A stretch of 64,000 nucleotides of DNA from Sthenelais limicola (lineage: Eukaryota; Annelida; Polychaeta; Phyllodocida; Sigalionidae), in contig OW804096.1 of the NCBI GenBank assembly GCA_942159475.1, positions 129,074,941 through 129,138,940 on the forward strand. Reading direction: 5' to 3'. The notes beneath the pieces are model-generated. The model was not told where the DNA came from. It ran no database searches and saw only the letters and a program-made list of their open reading frames with translations. Below, one piece after another: positions 1 through 12,600 of this stretch (positions are counted from its first letter, which is position 1; every line of letters starts with the position of its first letter). A program made the translations under genes and the position numbers.

Positions 1-95
1 CCTTGCTGCGCGAATATAAATCCGCGCGAAAAGGTGTCAAAATACTTAGTACGCGAAAATTTATCTGCGCGAAAATAAACATGTTTACAGTAACC
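1..95. repeat. Short degenerate repeat with GCGCGAAAA-type motifs
   Basis: The first 80 bases hold four copies of a GCGCGAAWA-like motif, at about 9, 23, 51 and 67, each followed by an A/T run, before a GTTTACAGTAA stretch. This looks like the end of a dispersed non-coding repeat cut by the window edge. No coding potential is seen. Confidence 0.25.
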
Positions 96-620
96 TTGAT
101 ATCGCTCCTAGTATATGTATATTTTTGGCTAAACTATCAGTTTCACTAACAGTTTAGTAAAGATGTTGAAAGGGGACAGATGCTATATGACTTGTTTAAT
201 TATGCACCGATACTATTAATACGATGACCCTGTTAGTGTTTTCTCATGATGACGAAGCTTAAGTTGATGGCAGGTACATATCTTCTTTTTAAAAAAACCA
301 AAAAAAAAACCACGCCAATACCAATAACTCGAATGCGAATGTGCAAAGCGCAGACCCCGATTACCAATCAGTCAGAATAAGGCCTTAAAATATTTGATTT
401 TGATTTGCTCTAAATCGATATCATACATGTCGTTAGTATAGTTTATTGACGAATGTCAAGTGTCATGCAGCAGTCAGTAACCTCTCTCTCTGGTCCTCTC
501 TCTCTTACCTTAACTATCATCCCAGTGATGCGCCAGGTCCACATGTATTTGTTATGTCGTTAAAGCCTCTTGCCTTGAATATTTCTTTTGGGAAAGGATT
601 TCTTTCAAGGACATTGACCG

Positions 621-674
621 ATGGATATGAAACCTAAATTTGCCTATTCTCCTCATGACAACATTGACGATCCG
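621..674 (+). CDS. Tentative first coding exon of the Nav2 gene
   Basis: ATG at 621 opens an 18-codon frame ([18 protein letters not shown]) ending exactly at a consensus donor GTGAGT in phase 0. The next candidate exon (7521) also starts in phase 0. The acidic, DP-ending peptide suits the cytoplasmic N-terminus of a Nav channel, which usually has an E-D-x-D-P stretch before the conserved TF-V motif. There is no independent support, and the implied intron is 6.8 kb. An alternative is that the true first exon lies elsewhere in the intron or left of the window. Confidence 0.35.
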
Positions 675-3600
675 GTGAGTTTACAGTGGGTCTATTTTTA
701 TTCGAAGAAGGTTAACTACATCTAAATTTGATTTAACTTATGTCAATGGTATCTACTGACATGGCTTTCATAAACCATTCGATGAGGTTGGATTGGGGGA
801 TGGGTAGCTACTTGATTTCTATAAAACTAAACGATATTAGTAAGTATGAAGATTGGATAGAGCAGCCCTAGGAAGATGAATCAATGTAGTTAGTTGCAGG
901 GGAATGTATTGTTACAAAATTAGGCTGTCACTTTCAGGAATCATTCATGTGTCGCCTGCATTGAACTAATTGAAAGACGTCGTATCCTTAATCCCAGGTG
1001 ACCATTGCGACGAAAAGAATGTGCAAACTTACACATAATCTAACAATTCTGAAGACAATTTTAAATAACATCTATACTTATTCGTGCCTGAAGTGAACAT
1101 TTCAACACCACGATGAAAGATTTAATGACACGTTTACAGACATGTAAGGGGAGGCGATGGCTAAAATGAACCCATGTGGTATAAGATCGTTATTGATCAC
1201 AGAGACCTTGAGTAGAAGGATTCAATCAGCTGTTGATTATAATTTAGATCCTCTATCGTCGAACATTGGTCGTATAATAGCTCGTAGGTTAAACATGGAT
1301 CCCGTGGTACCAATACATGTATATAATGATATATATTCGTAGGAACTTTAAAAGTTACACCCCGCCTTTAGTGAAGGAGAATATTTTCAATTGGTAAAGG
1401 GTCCTGAGTTGACACAAAATCGTCAAAGAAATGCTTCAAGCTTGTTGGGATATTGAGATATAAGTCCACCTGGTCGAAGTAAATAACATTATTTCTAGCT
1501 TCAGTTTCTGGTTAGCATTACAACGAATAATCATATTATAAATACTCGTTGCTGATAACTTCGGAAACCCCCCTATACTTATACAGTTTTCCTCCGGAGT
1601 AGGGTACTGCGTTCATAGTGCTACATGTATATAATTAGTGCCTCTTGTATATTTTGATATATTTATAGCAAAAAGGGCAGATGTTATCACACATATACAG
1701 GAAAAATAGACATTGGTTGCCAGAACTATGTCAATAATACTTGTTTTCCTAAGCGAAATATACAGTTTTCATTCTAGTCAGGTATCTCGATGTGCGGGGA
1801 CACATGGGCTGCTTCCCCGTAGAAAATCCGTTCAATTAACAATCTCTACGATTTAAACATTCTCTACGATTTGATCAATCAAAAAGCAATTATATCGCGC
1901 TGGTATAGCGCCAGAGAAAAAAGTTGTTTTTATCACAACATATCTTAATGCAAATCACTATCATCTTACTTATTTTATTTTACAATATTCTATAAAACTA
2001 TGAGGGCAAATAATATGCGCATGTATATTCCCCGCTTCCCTACTATATATAAATTCTCGATTTGTGATCGGTTCATGAGTCATGTTGCTTCCTATCCCCA
2101 GTTTCCCTGGTACCGATTGATCAGCCTTGGCTCACATATTGGAGCTTAAAAGTCTGATATCTTAATCATGGGTCACATTTCACGGATGGACAGAGCAGGG
2201 ATTGAGACAAGGCCTGATGAGGCTTGCCTTTCTCTTTCATTTGTCACAGCAATTCCTGCGTCAAAAAATAAGGAGTTTATGCAACGTCTTACTCTATGGT
2301 CCGAGTTTAACATATGGGCATGGGTGTTAGCAAAGCACACCTATTAATTACTAGTTACATCTGAATTCTTACAAACACATATCTCATTTGTCCTGTGGAG
2401 ACCTAGGTTGGTGTTACGGTTAATTTGACATAAGCTGAAGCGGACCCTAGTAATTCTCCCGCAAAGCGACGCCTATTGAATACAGAATGGATTAGTCGAC
2501 TAAGTCATGCAAGTCAAAGTACTAGATGTTCTAATAACTGAGGCTAAATGTGGGAGTAGAATGCACGACTTAATCTAACTCACTGATCGGGCTAATACAA
2601 TGAGACCCGTCCGCTCCGAAAGCCCGTCTTCAATGCCATCGATATAATTGATAAATATGTGTTTTGAAATTGGCACCGAGTGTGCCAGTATTACTAAGAC
2701 GCTTAGACTAAATCTAATATTTCATATTTATTTAAAGAAACAAGTGGCAACACAACTTTATCTATGGATAATGAGCCATTGATGTGTCAGCAAGATCGCC
2801 AACACATTCGTCATTCATCCTTGAAAGATTTTCCCTCTTGTTAGCGATACCCCATACCTTCCACTGGGATTAAACATTTCAAACATTAAAATGACACCCT
2901 GAAAACATGTGCATTTTGTATTTCGCTCACATAACAGCGTAGAGAAGCAAAATATTTGGTCAATAAGTGAACCGGTTGATATGTGTCTTTGGCCAACAAG
3001 CGGTTTAGCTACCATGTTATTACTTACAATGCAACCGCTTGGATCAGGGCCCGAATACTACAAATAGAAACATATATACAACTGTGGCACACTCTAACCC
3101 GCTGCTTGCCATTCGATAAAAAAATTGTCACTCGGAAAAGTCTGTGATAACAATTAGTTGGGTTTTTTTTAAAATAGTCATTTATATTTAATGATTCTGT
3201 TGCAATTTATCCCGTTATACACGTGCTCTTTAATAAGGAGTTTGTAACCATATTGACTTTCTAAAACAAGAAACAATCAGAATCAAAGCAAATACATGTA
3301 ACCAAAATTTGACCACCAAAACCTCCAGTCGACAATATTCTCCCGGAAAATATTACCCTCGAACAAAATAAACCGCCAGTCAAGATATCCCTGCACGATA
3401 ACTCGCTAGGATAATTTCACCACGAAATATTCTGCGCAAAACTGAAATTGTATTCCATGCCATTATGTTATATCGAAATGAACTTATGTTGGATTTTTAA
3501 CTCATATAGGATTGAAATAAACTTAATAATTATGAATTTGAATAATTGGGGGATATTGACAGGTACGGGGCCAATGTTGGGGTAGTGGAATGTAATATTT

Positions 3601-6600
3601 TATATAGTGGATTTTGTCACAGAAGGTGGGATATTGACTGGAAAAATGTTGTTCGAGGGGGAATTTGTCCTAGAGGAATACTGGCATGACAATATATGGG
3701 TAGACTTAGTTCAAGTTATTTGGGTATGTTTCTCGCTACATGGAACCAATTAGAAGGGAGTACAAATACAATGTCTTTGGTGTGAAGAAACATCTTTAGA
3801 ATTGCTTTGATTCAGGCACTTATATGTGACTCTCAATTTGCTGCTACGGTTGGACTCAAATTGGTTATGGAACGACGATATATCTATTATATCAATTTAT
3901 CAACACTTGTCGCATTGTGTAAGGCAAAAAGACGTACCTTTCATCTCAGACGGGTAGCAGGGGTAGAGCTTTATAATATCATAACTTTGTTCAAGAATCA
4001 TATTACGCCTTCTGCAGCACATAGTATATCTATCTACTACAGGGTAACAATATTTTCTTATATGGCAACATTATAACTTGAATTGAATTGAAAAATACTT
4101 TATTTGTCTAGGGTTTACATAAGTATACATAAGGAGAATAGACAAATGGGTGAACTCGACTTCTGGATAGCATCCAGATCTCCCAGTCGCCACCTTAAGA
4201 CGATGTCAACTTAAATATATTATATGCTTTGACCTCTCGGCTACAAAACCAATCTTCAATGAAATATTTAGTGTAAGGAAATGCACTTTGTCAATGAAAT
4301 GGAAGGTAAATATCTGCTTTATTTTTTTACAGCATTAGACTATAGCGAGTCCAGGTTCTAACCATCCATTTGCTGGACAGAACCTCTGCCATCTAAAAAT
4401 AGGCACTACATGCATGATCCGCGACTGATACATAGACTAGGAGTTGTGAAGAATTAACTTATTGATTCTCCTCCATACGTTAGACAATTAACTTATCGCT
4501 ATATATTGTCTCTCTGCATTCGTCATTCTTCACGTGTATCCTTCGCATGTGCTGATTGCACGGTTACAAGGGCTATTATAGCAACCCCGACATTAATGCC
4601 TTGATTGGGACAAGCAATTTATAATTTAAGTCTACGGTATCGCTCTCCAATGCTCGCCTTACATAACTCGACCTTGTTTAATCATCCCTATAGAGCCACA
4701 TGCCTGTCCTAAATATTGCCCTTCTTTTTTAGTTGTTTGATTGAAAACATTGACTTGGAAGGAGGTATATATAATTATGTTTCTATGAACGCCTATTTGA
4801 ACTTCTTTCATCTTCTGTTTCCCCGGGTCAAAGGCTAAGTAATCATTAACATTTTGCCAGACTTAGAATCTTTGGCAGACGTGTATATCGATTACCGATT
4901 ACTTTCGTCACAATTTGACTATATCAAGAATCCTTGTCCTTGTTGCTTTGAAGCCGATGGCACTGGTTTGACTTAGGCAACTCAAGTATCAAAACGCTGC
5001 ACCCCAGCATACAAAAGGTGTATTTGAGGTAGGCGTCCAAATAACGACTGACCTTCCCTTAGACTTGTCACGATTATTTATTGACGATTATCTACATCTT
5101 TGTTCTATCGTTGGTGACGTTAGCGAGTGATTAGAATTTATCGATGCTGTCCTGTACCTCTCATTAGACATATATTTCGATTTAAAATCTAAAGTATAGA
5201 AATGGGAATTTAAAGCATAATTAAAGGGTAATATACCTAATTTCCATGAAACTGAAAGAGTAATACACTAAAAGGTGCCTATTCGGATTTGTTTTCGATT
5301 TTCAAATCCCTATTTTCAAACTCCAACGTTTCCCACACCTGGAGAAGCAATTAGGAATAATTAATAAGTGTAGACATTTGCCATTGTAACTTACACCCTG
5401 TATAACATTCTCCATTGGACCCGGATTATAAACAAACCGCACACTGCCCACACTGGTACCAACGGTTGATTTGATATACATTAGGCCGCGGTCTCTTAAT
5501 AGCCTGTTACACCTCCAGTCACAATGCATTCAACATTGGCATGAGTTGGCATTATATTTCAGGTTAATTATGCATTTCCAGTATTATACATACATGTATA
5601 CATGCATATATACATATGTATACACGTTGGCCCTACCCTGTATTTTTCGTATGTATATCGATTGTCTTATACACAATGCGTTAGTCAATGGTGTAACATT
5701 GAATGTAAATGTATAAATTGTATACTTGATTTTAAAAATAGTTATATTTATGGTCATGACATTGTACAAAACTCCCATTTGTATTTCTCTAGGGGCGTAG
5801 GTGTAAAAATAAACATCTATTAATCATGTTATTGTACAAAAAGGCAATATGTCATTCCAGCTAGGTGTCTGATTCGGTAGTGAGTAGCACGTAAATCATA
5901 ATGCTGCATCAGTTGTTTGTTCTACGTCATTTGGGACCAATCTCACACTATATTTACTCAAAGATCATGTCGACCTTGTGAAGCCTGGGGGTGTTATGAG
6001 GATCTAGGCTTTACACCGACCAAGTTCTATCCGAGTGCATACATATATATGCCTACATGTACTCGCTGCTCAGAGTTTTGAACAGTGGCAACTATACGTC
6101 TGCTGGTCCGGAACAGAAAGGCAATTAAGTTAGCCTGTGACTAGTTCAGCTTATGTTGTTCCAGTTAAACTAAAAATCTGTTGCTCACATGCATGTGGAC
6201 TTTTGTCCATATGCAATGTCGTCAATATTGTGCAGACTCGTGGACCTATATGTGTACATATATGACTTATGTGCACTAGTAATTTACCTGATAAGTACGA
6301 ATATTTTGAGGAATTGTGAAAGAACTTGAAACCCTGAATATTCGCTGCATAATAGTTATATCTTTCTTTCTTAGGTTTACTTATGGAAATCATAGAATCT
6401 TAACCAGTCTATAAATGTTATGCTCCCACCAAGGTAACAATTAATATATATAACTTCGAAGAAAGTCTCGCCTCTTATTAAAATCGTGAGGCTAAAAACC
6501 TTACGTGAAACATTTGTTGAATTACATGTAAAATTATTTCAGACAAATGTCATTTGCCCTGTCCAGAAAAGGACATGAATTACATTATATAAGTGGGTTT

Positions 6601-9600
6601 ATATAGTTCCCTACATCGTTCAATTCAATATCAATGCTATAGAAGATGTAACTTACACAGGAGTAATGCTTTCCTACTTGCATAATGTTACACCCGTCGT
6701 CATATTCACAAATAAATAAATTGCTAAAACGGCATGAAGTTTAATGTTCGTTTCAATATTGAATCACAGTATGGCGCCATTTCCAACGCTATTGGTAACT
6801 TGGCTAAATCCGTCGAATTACAAACCATGTCAAAGTTCTCAATTATCACTTCTTTGCGGCTTATATCACAGAATATGTTTCATGACCGTATATCATCAAA
6901 GCCTGTTTTCTCTAATTCTATAAGCCTATATGGATTAGATTATAGTAGGGAATAGCAACGCTGAACGACCGTATGAGTAACAGTAATTCTGATTAAAATC
7001 CGGTCGAATGAGGCTACCATTGATTATATTCGTAGATTAAAACTATGTGCAACATTTTTTTTCTTTTTTTTAAAGAAGAAGAAAAAGACACACTTGTGTT
7101 AGAGGTATGAAAGAAAGAAATATATGATTTATATATTTAGGCAGTGCGATCGAGATACGCTAATGATTAACCATCTGTGGGAATAGGTTAAGGGATAAGT
7201 TTGATGGCTTAATATATCCGTATGAAAATAACCTTAACAAAAATAGCAACAAGACGAAGCCATTTTCATTTACAAACCTAGACTCAAAAAGGATTCAAAG
7301 CCATATGGCCAAAGGTTTTATGTAACTTAAATACTAGTACAATAGGGACACGTTGAAGAATATATAGTATGAACCGATAATACAATAATAACGCACCAGC
7401 TAGGACATCAAAGGTAACATTTAACCAAATTCGTAAAGCAGCGATTGTGTGATGGAATCAAACTTTATGAGAGTAATGATATTCTTGCATCCGTTACAAC
7501 TGCAAGGCCATTTTTTACAGACACGCAGCGAAACATGCTGCGGACGACAACTTCCAATTTTCGCATTTCCAGCTGAATTGGATAAGAAAAACGATCCGGT
7601 AAGGAAGGAAAAGTGCACATGCTCACGCATGCAGTTGCAATGCACGCACTGCTCATCACTTTATGTGCAGCTTACCGAAATGTGTCAGAAATGGATTGAA
7701 ATGGATATGCATTGTTCACCCAATTTTAGTTGTTTGTGCTGATTATTCTTCCTTTTCATTTCATATTTATTTCAGTTGCACCATTATTTCGGCTTGATTT
7801 AATTTATTTCCCACCATATCGCACATATTATGTGTCTGGATTTTTAAGAGTTTGAACCACCCTCAAACCGTTCATCAATGATCTTCTTATTTAGTTCATC
7901 CTGGCTTTATCAGGTTGACATTTTATTTTTAACAACACGGGCGCATCAATCACCTCGAGAGCATGAATTGCTGTTCTACTGACATCAAATATATATATAA
8001 TATGTAGCATGATAGCTCATTGTTCCAATAGAAATGTCAAATCTTCATGCGAATGCTCAAGACAGGAATATGTTTATTATCCACCAAACCAAGGCATTAC
8101 TCTAATTAACCTATTGCATACTTTCTTTCAGACATTTGTAGTCATCACGAAGAGATTCAAGAAAACATATATCCACCGCTTTAGTGCGACGAGTGCTTTT
8201 TTCATCCTTCCGCCATGGAACCCACTACGACGAGGCGCTATTTACATTGCCACAAGTCAACTATTCGACTACTTTATTATGTTCACCATCTTAGTAAACT
8301 GTGTGTTTATGGCCTTTCCAGAAAGTTCTGCAACGGAAGATGCAGAGTAAGTAGTATATTTCTCACTGTTAAAAGTCTCATTTTCTTGAATAACATTTTA
8401 ATAGCCAAGGTGAAAACCTCTGAGCTGATAGGCGTTTTTCTCTGTTGCGGTTATATTTATTATATTGTTAAATGAATACTTTTTGTAGCCAATTATAGAT
8501 ATGAAATGCAAAATCAATCTACGGAAAATTCGATTTGAACACATCTCACTGAAGTGAACTAATTAATATTTATATTAAATTCTAGAATTAACTACGAAAA
8601 CGTCCAAACGTATTATATAAAATGCTGTTGAATGTACTTACAACTGTTGTGGTAACGGTGCATATATCATTAATGAGTACGATTTTGCAACTACCATCAA
8701 TCAAGGTTAATGAGTTCATTCGTCACAACCACATGTTTGGAAAACAACTAAAAGCCTTGTTTTACTTTCAGATACATTTTTCTAGCAATATACTGTGCAG
8801 AGGCTGTTGTAAGATTACTCTCTCGAGGCTTATTCCTGAATTCACATACATATCTCAGAGATGGTTGGAATTGGTTAGATGCTGCTGTCATAATAATTGC
8901 GTAAGTTAATTATCTTAATCCGTTCTCATTCTATAAATGACCCATCAACCAAAAACGACCGTAGAGTCGACGATCGATGCTAACAGAAGAAACTATTTCA
9001 GTTCTGCAATTTATCCCTCAAGGCGAGAACGAGGATGTTACTTTAAATGGTTTTTTCGAATTTAATTGATTAGAGGTAACAATATGATTTAAAAACTGAT
9101 ATTTGTTTTTTAAATGGTTCGTAAGTAGAGTTAGTTTATCTTCAAGCTACTGAATTCTTCTTTTTCAGAATTGTCTCATATATAACTGCATTAGTGCCTA
9201 GCCTTAGTACGGGAGAGGACTACGATCTCACTGTTTTACGTGTATTTCGGGTTTTCCGAGCATTAAAGGCTGTTTCCATAGTGCCAGGTAAGGCAAAAGC
9301 TTGTGCTTACTTGTATGTACTAACTAAAGACTGTAATGACAAACGTAATTAAAATGGGCCTACAATGGACATTTTTCGCATATATTTTCCCTCGTTCGAT
9401 ATTATGTTACCAAATTATAACGCATGGAAATAAGAAGATCCGGCTTTTACTGGGCAAATCTTCAAACTTAAATAGCTCTTCTTCTGGATTACCATAATTG
9501 AATGCTTTCTTTGTGGATCAAACAGGCGTTTCTCTATTGGTGGATTGGCATTATTGTATAGAGCACGATATCCATGCTATCTGTATTAACTTGTTTTTTC

Positions 9601-12600
9601 CATGCTTGAATTTCCAGGTTTAAAAACCATCATTGCTGCCTTATTCAGTTCAATGCGAATGATGGCCGAAGTCATGTTCCTCTTAGTATTCTGTATGATG
9701 GTGTTCGCTCTATTCACACTACAAGTCTATATTGGCATCCTTCGACAAAAATGTGTAGTAGATATTCCAGCCGGTACAATCTTCAACGACTATGATTACA
9801 AACTTTATGTCAAGAATGAAAGTAAGTTTAAAATACAAATCTATGCAACATAATTACATACAAACACATATCAAAATATTTTAGTAGATGAAACTATAAT
9901 AATACCAGATCTATCTATATACGGGTAATATATAGTTACGAAATATTTGTTCTCGTTACAATTGCCTTTTTATATTCCGACAAATAATTGCCACTATACA
10001 TCCACACTGGCCAATACTACCTGCACCAAATTATTTCTTCATTATTTATACCCTTTATATACGATCATTTTTAGCTAATTGGATAATGGAAGATGGAGAA
10101 GGAAAACTTTGCGGAAATGCATCATATGCAGGGTAGGTCCGATTGATAACAAATTAGATGAACTGTTGAACAATTGTATTTTCATGACATTATAATATAA
10201 TTATTGTATCATTGGAGATCACCATAAACAATACATCAAACAAAGCATTCCTTAAAGAGTAAAGTTTGGCAAATGATCCTTTTGGATTACACTCTATCTC
10301 ACCTGTATTAAACTCATCTGTTCTAGAAAATGTCCCGTGAACTCCACATGCCTGCCAGACATAGGAGATAATCCAAACGATGGCTACACCGGCTTCGATG
10401 ATTTTGGATGGGCCATGCTGACGTCCTGTCAGCTAATCACACTCGACTTTTGGGAGGATACATACAACAAGGCAAGTGACCCGTTCCCTTCTGTACATCT
10501 TCCCGGCCGTTGAATATTATTTTTCCCACCTATATTTCATCCTCTCCCTCAGGACACGTTTGAAAACGAACCCATGTTATCGATTTAATCTGTTGTTGAA
10601 ACCATCGATTCCTCATAAGTAGGGAGATATAATTATTATACTAGTATTTACCTCCCTGCTTTAAGAAAAACTGCTGATGATAAATGCTAATGTATTTTTC
10701 GTACCTTCCATTCCAGGTCCTTCGAGCGAACGGCCCGTCCAATGTGCTCTTCTTTCTTCTCGTTGTTTTCTTTGGATCATTCTACCTCATGAACTTGATG
10801 TTGGCTGTTGTTAGTATGAGTTATGAGGAAGAGGCGCTAAATGCAGGAAAGGTAATGAGGCTTAAATTTTCAATCTTGCTTCATCTATAAATTGCCAAAT
10901 GTATATTTTGCTTTCGACCGCATGTTTATCAATGTTAACCGGGCATATATTATACAGCTTCGTATTGTTCGTCTCTCTTCACTGACGTTTGCATTTGTGG
11001 TTTCTAATTTAGTGGAGTATGGCAAGTATTTTGTGTCTTTATGAATTACAACTAGGCTATTTTATTCATCATAATATATATAGATTCGACTGAATGCTGA
11101 CTTCATGGGAACATGGCTCATGTTTCCGAATCTATGCATTTGAAGCATTTACTAAATCCTGACTCCTAAGTTTAATCTAACTATGATGAATTTAAAATGT
11201 GCATTTGATTTAAAGGCAAACGACACTATTATACCCAATGCGATGTTAGTGGTCACTTCTTGGATTGGGGTGGGAAACTGGAATTACCAGGCGATATGTT
11301 CCGTGTTAGAGTATTAGTCCAAATACTATTCATCAAAAATCAATAAAAATTTAGCTGAAAATTATGGGGTTTTTTTCCTGGTATTTTTTTATCATTAAAA
11401 GTTTAACTATGGAAATTGCTTTACTTACTTTCTACCCATGTTGTCATGCTATGCTGTGGTACATCTACAGTTTGCATGGGCCCGCTTAGGAAAAAATACC
11501 TTACATTTTCTTGAACTTTGAAACGTTCTATTTTACTCTTGTTTGTCGGGCCGCATTTATGAAAATTGTACAATTCAGGTAATGCCTCATTTAAAAAAAA
11601 TACAGTTATGTGGTATTTTTAATCATGAAATAAATTTCAAATTATCCCTCTCTCATGAATTATGAAGTTTCTAAAGTTATTGCATAAGAACAAAATTTCA
11701 ATCTAATCTGTAAAAATAGCTTGGTATCATTTTATGACTAATTTCTTGGCTGGTGCTTGATTTGAGGTTGATATTCGAAGTATACACCAGAAGCTCATAT
11801 CAATTATATTTATTTAGTATTCAACCTGTAGTGTCGTTTGCCTATCAAAGTTTTAATATCATCTACAACAATGGAAACCCGTCGAAGTCAGCGAATTGCA
11901 ATAAAATTAATCTAGTTCTGCAATTCTTTGATAAGGAGCATCTTTAAGATAACACCTCACTCTCAGCAGATTCTAGGTCATACGAGTTGCACTCATTTAT
12001 AAAACATTAGTATCATATATAATTATGCGCGCACGCTAATTTACATTCACAAATAGGCATACCATGCATTTAACATTCACGAGGTGATTATGTTAGTACG
12101 CTCAATATTATATCGCGGTATTTTGCACCGAGAAATGTACATCTAATCGATGCTATAACATGTCGCTCGCGAAGTCAATAACTACTCTGAATTAGAATCC
12201 TTTTAATGACACGTGTTGATCACGAAGTATTTACAAATCACCGCGTCTCAAGAATGAAATAAAGCATTTTACAATAGAACATCTTTCCTGTTGGTCCATT
12301 GATGCATGACGAGACATGTATACCGTACCTTGTTCATCATGACGAGATAGACTTAGATCTTGAAAAATCTGTTTTATCCAGCTTGAAAAAGAAAAGGCAC
12401 GTCGGCGAGAAAAACGAGAAAGAAGGGAGAGGAAAGAGAAGGAGCGGCGAGAGAGGGCAGCAGCTTCAGCCGCGGCTGCTGCCGAGGAGGCCGCAGAAGC
12501 CGAGGCAGCTGAAAGAAAAGCGAACGCAGAAAAATACGGAGACGGACCAGAGAATTATGACCAGTCTGACCTCAATAATGACCCGAAAATGACCGGGCAG

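Larger units (their letters stand above)
675..7520 (+). other. Putative first intron of the Nav2 gene, no gene recognised
   Basis: AT-rich, with stop codons throughout all frames. All open frames here are short and have neither recognisable protein features nor paired splice sites. It holds a loose inverted repeat (3310-3680) and a retroposon-like tail (4075-4260). It may contain regulatory sequence, but none could be named. Confidence 0.4.

Noticed and set aside
1157..1342. 61-codon + frame in the first intron
   Set aside because: Plausible composition by chance, but no flanking splice sites in phase and no channel-like sequence.
12299..12592. 97-codon + frame over the I-II linker
   Set aside because: It is another register of the exon 12382-12663; only the chosen frame joins in phase to both neighbours.
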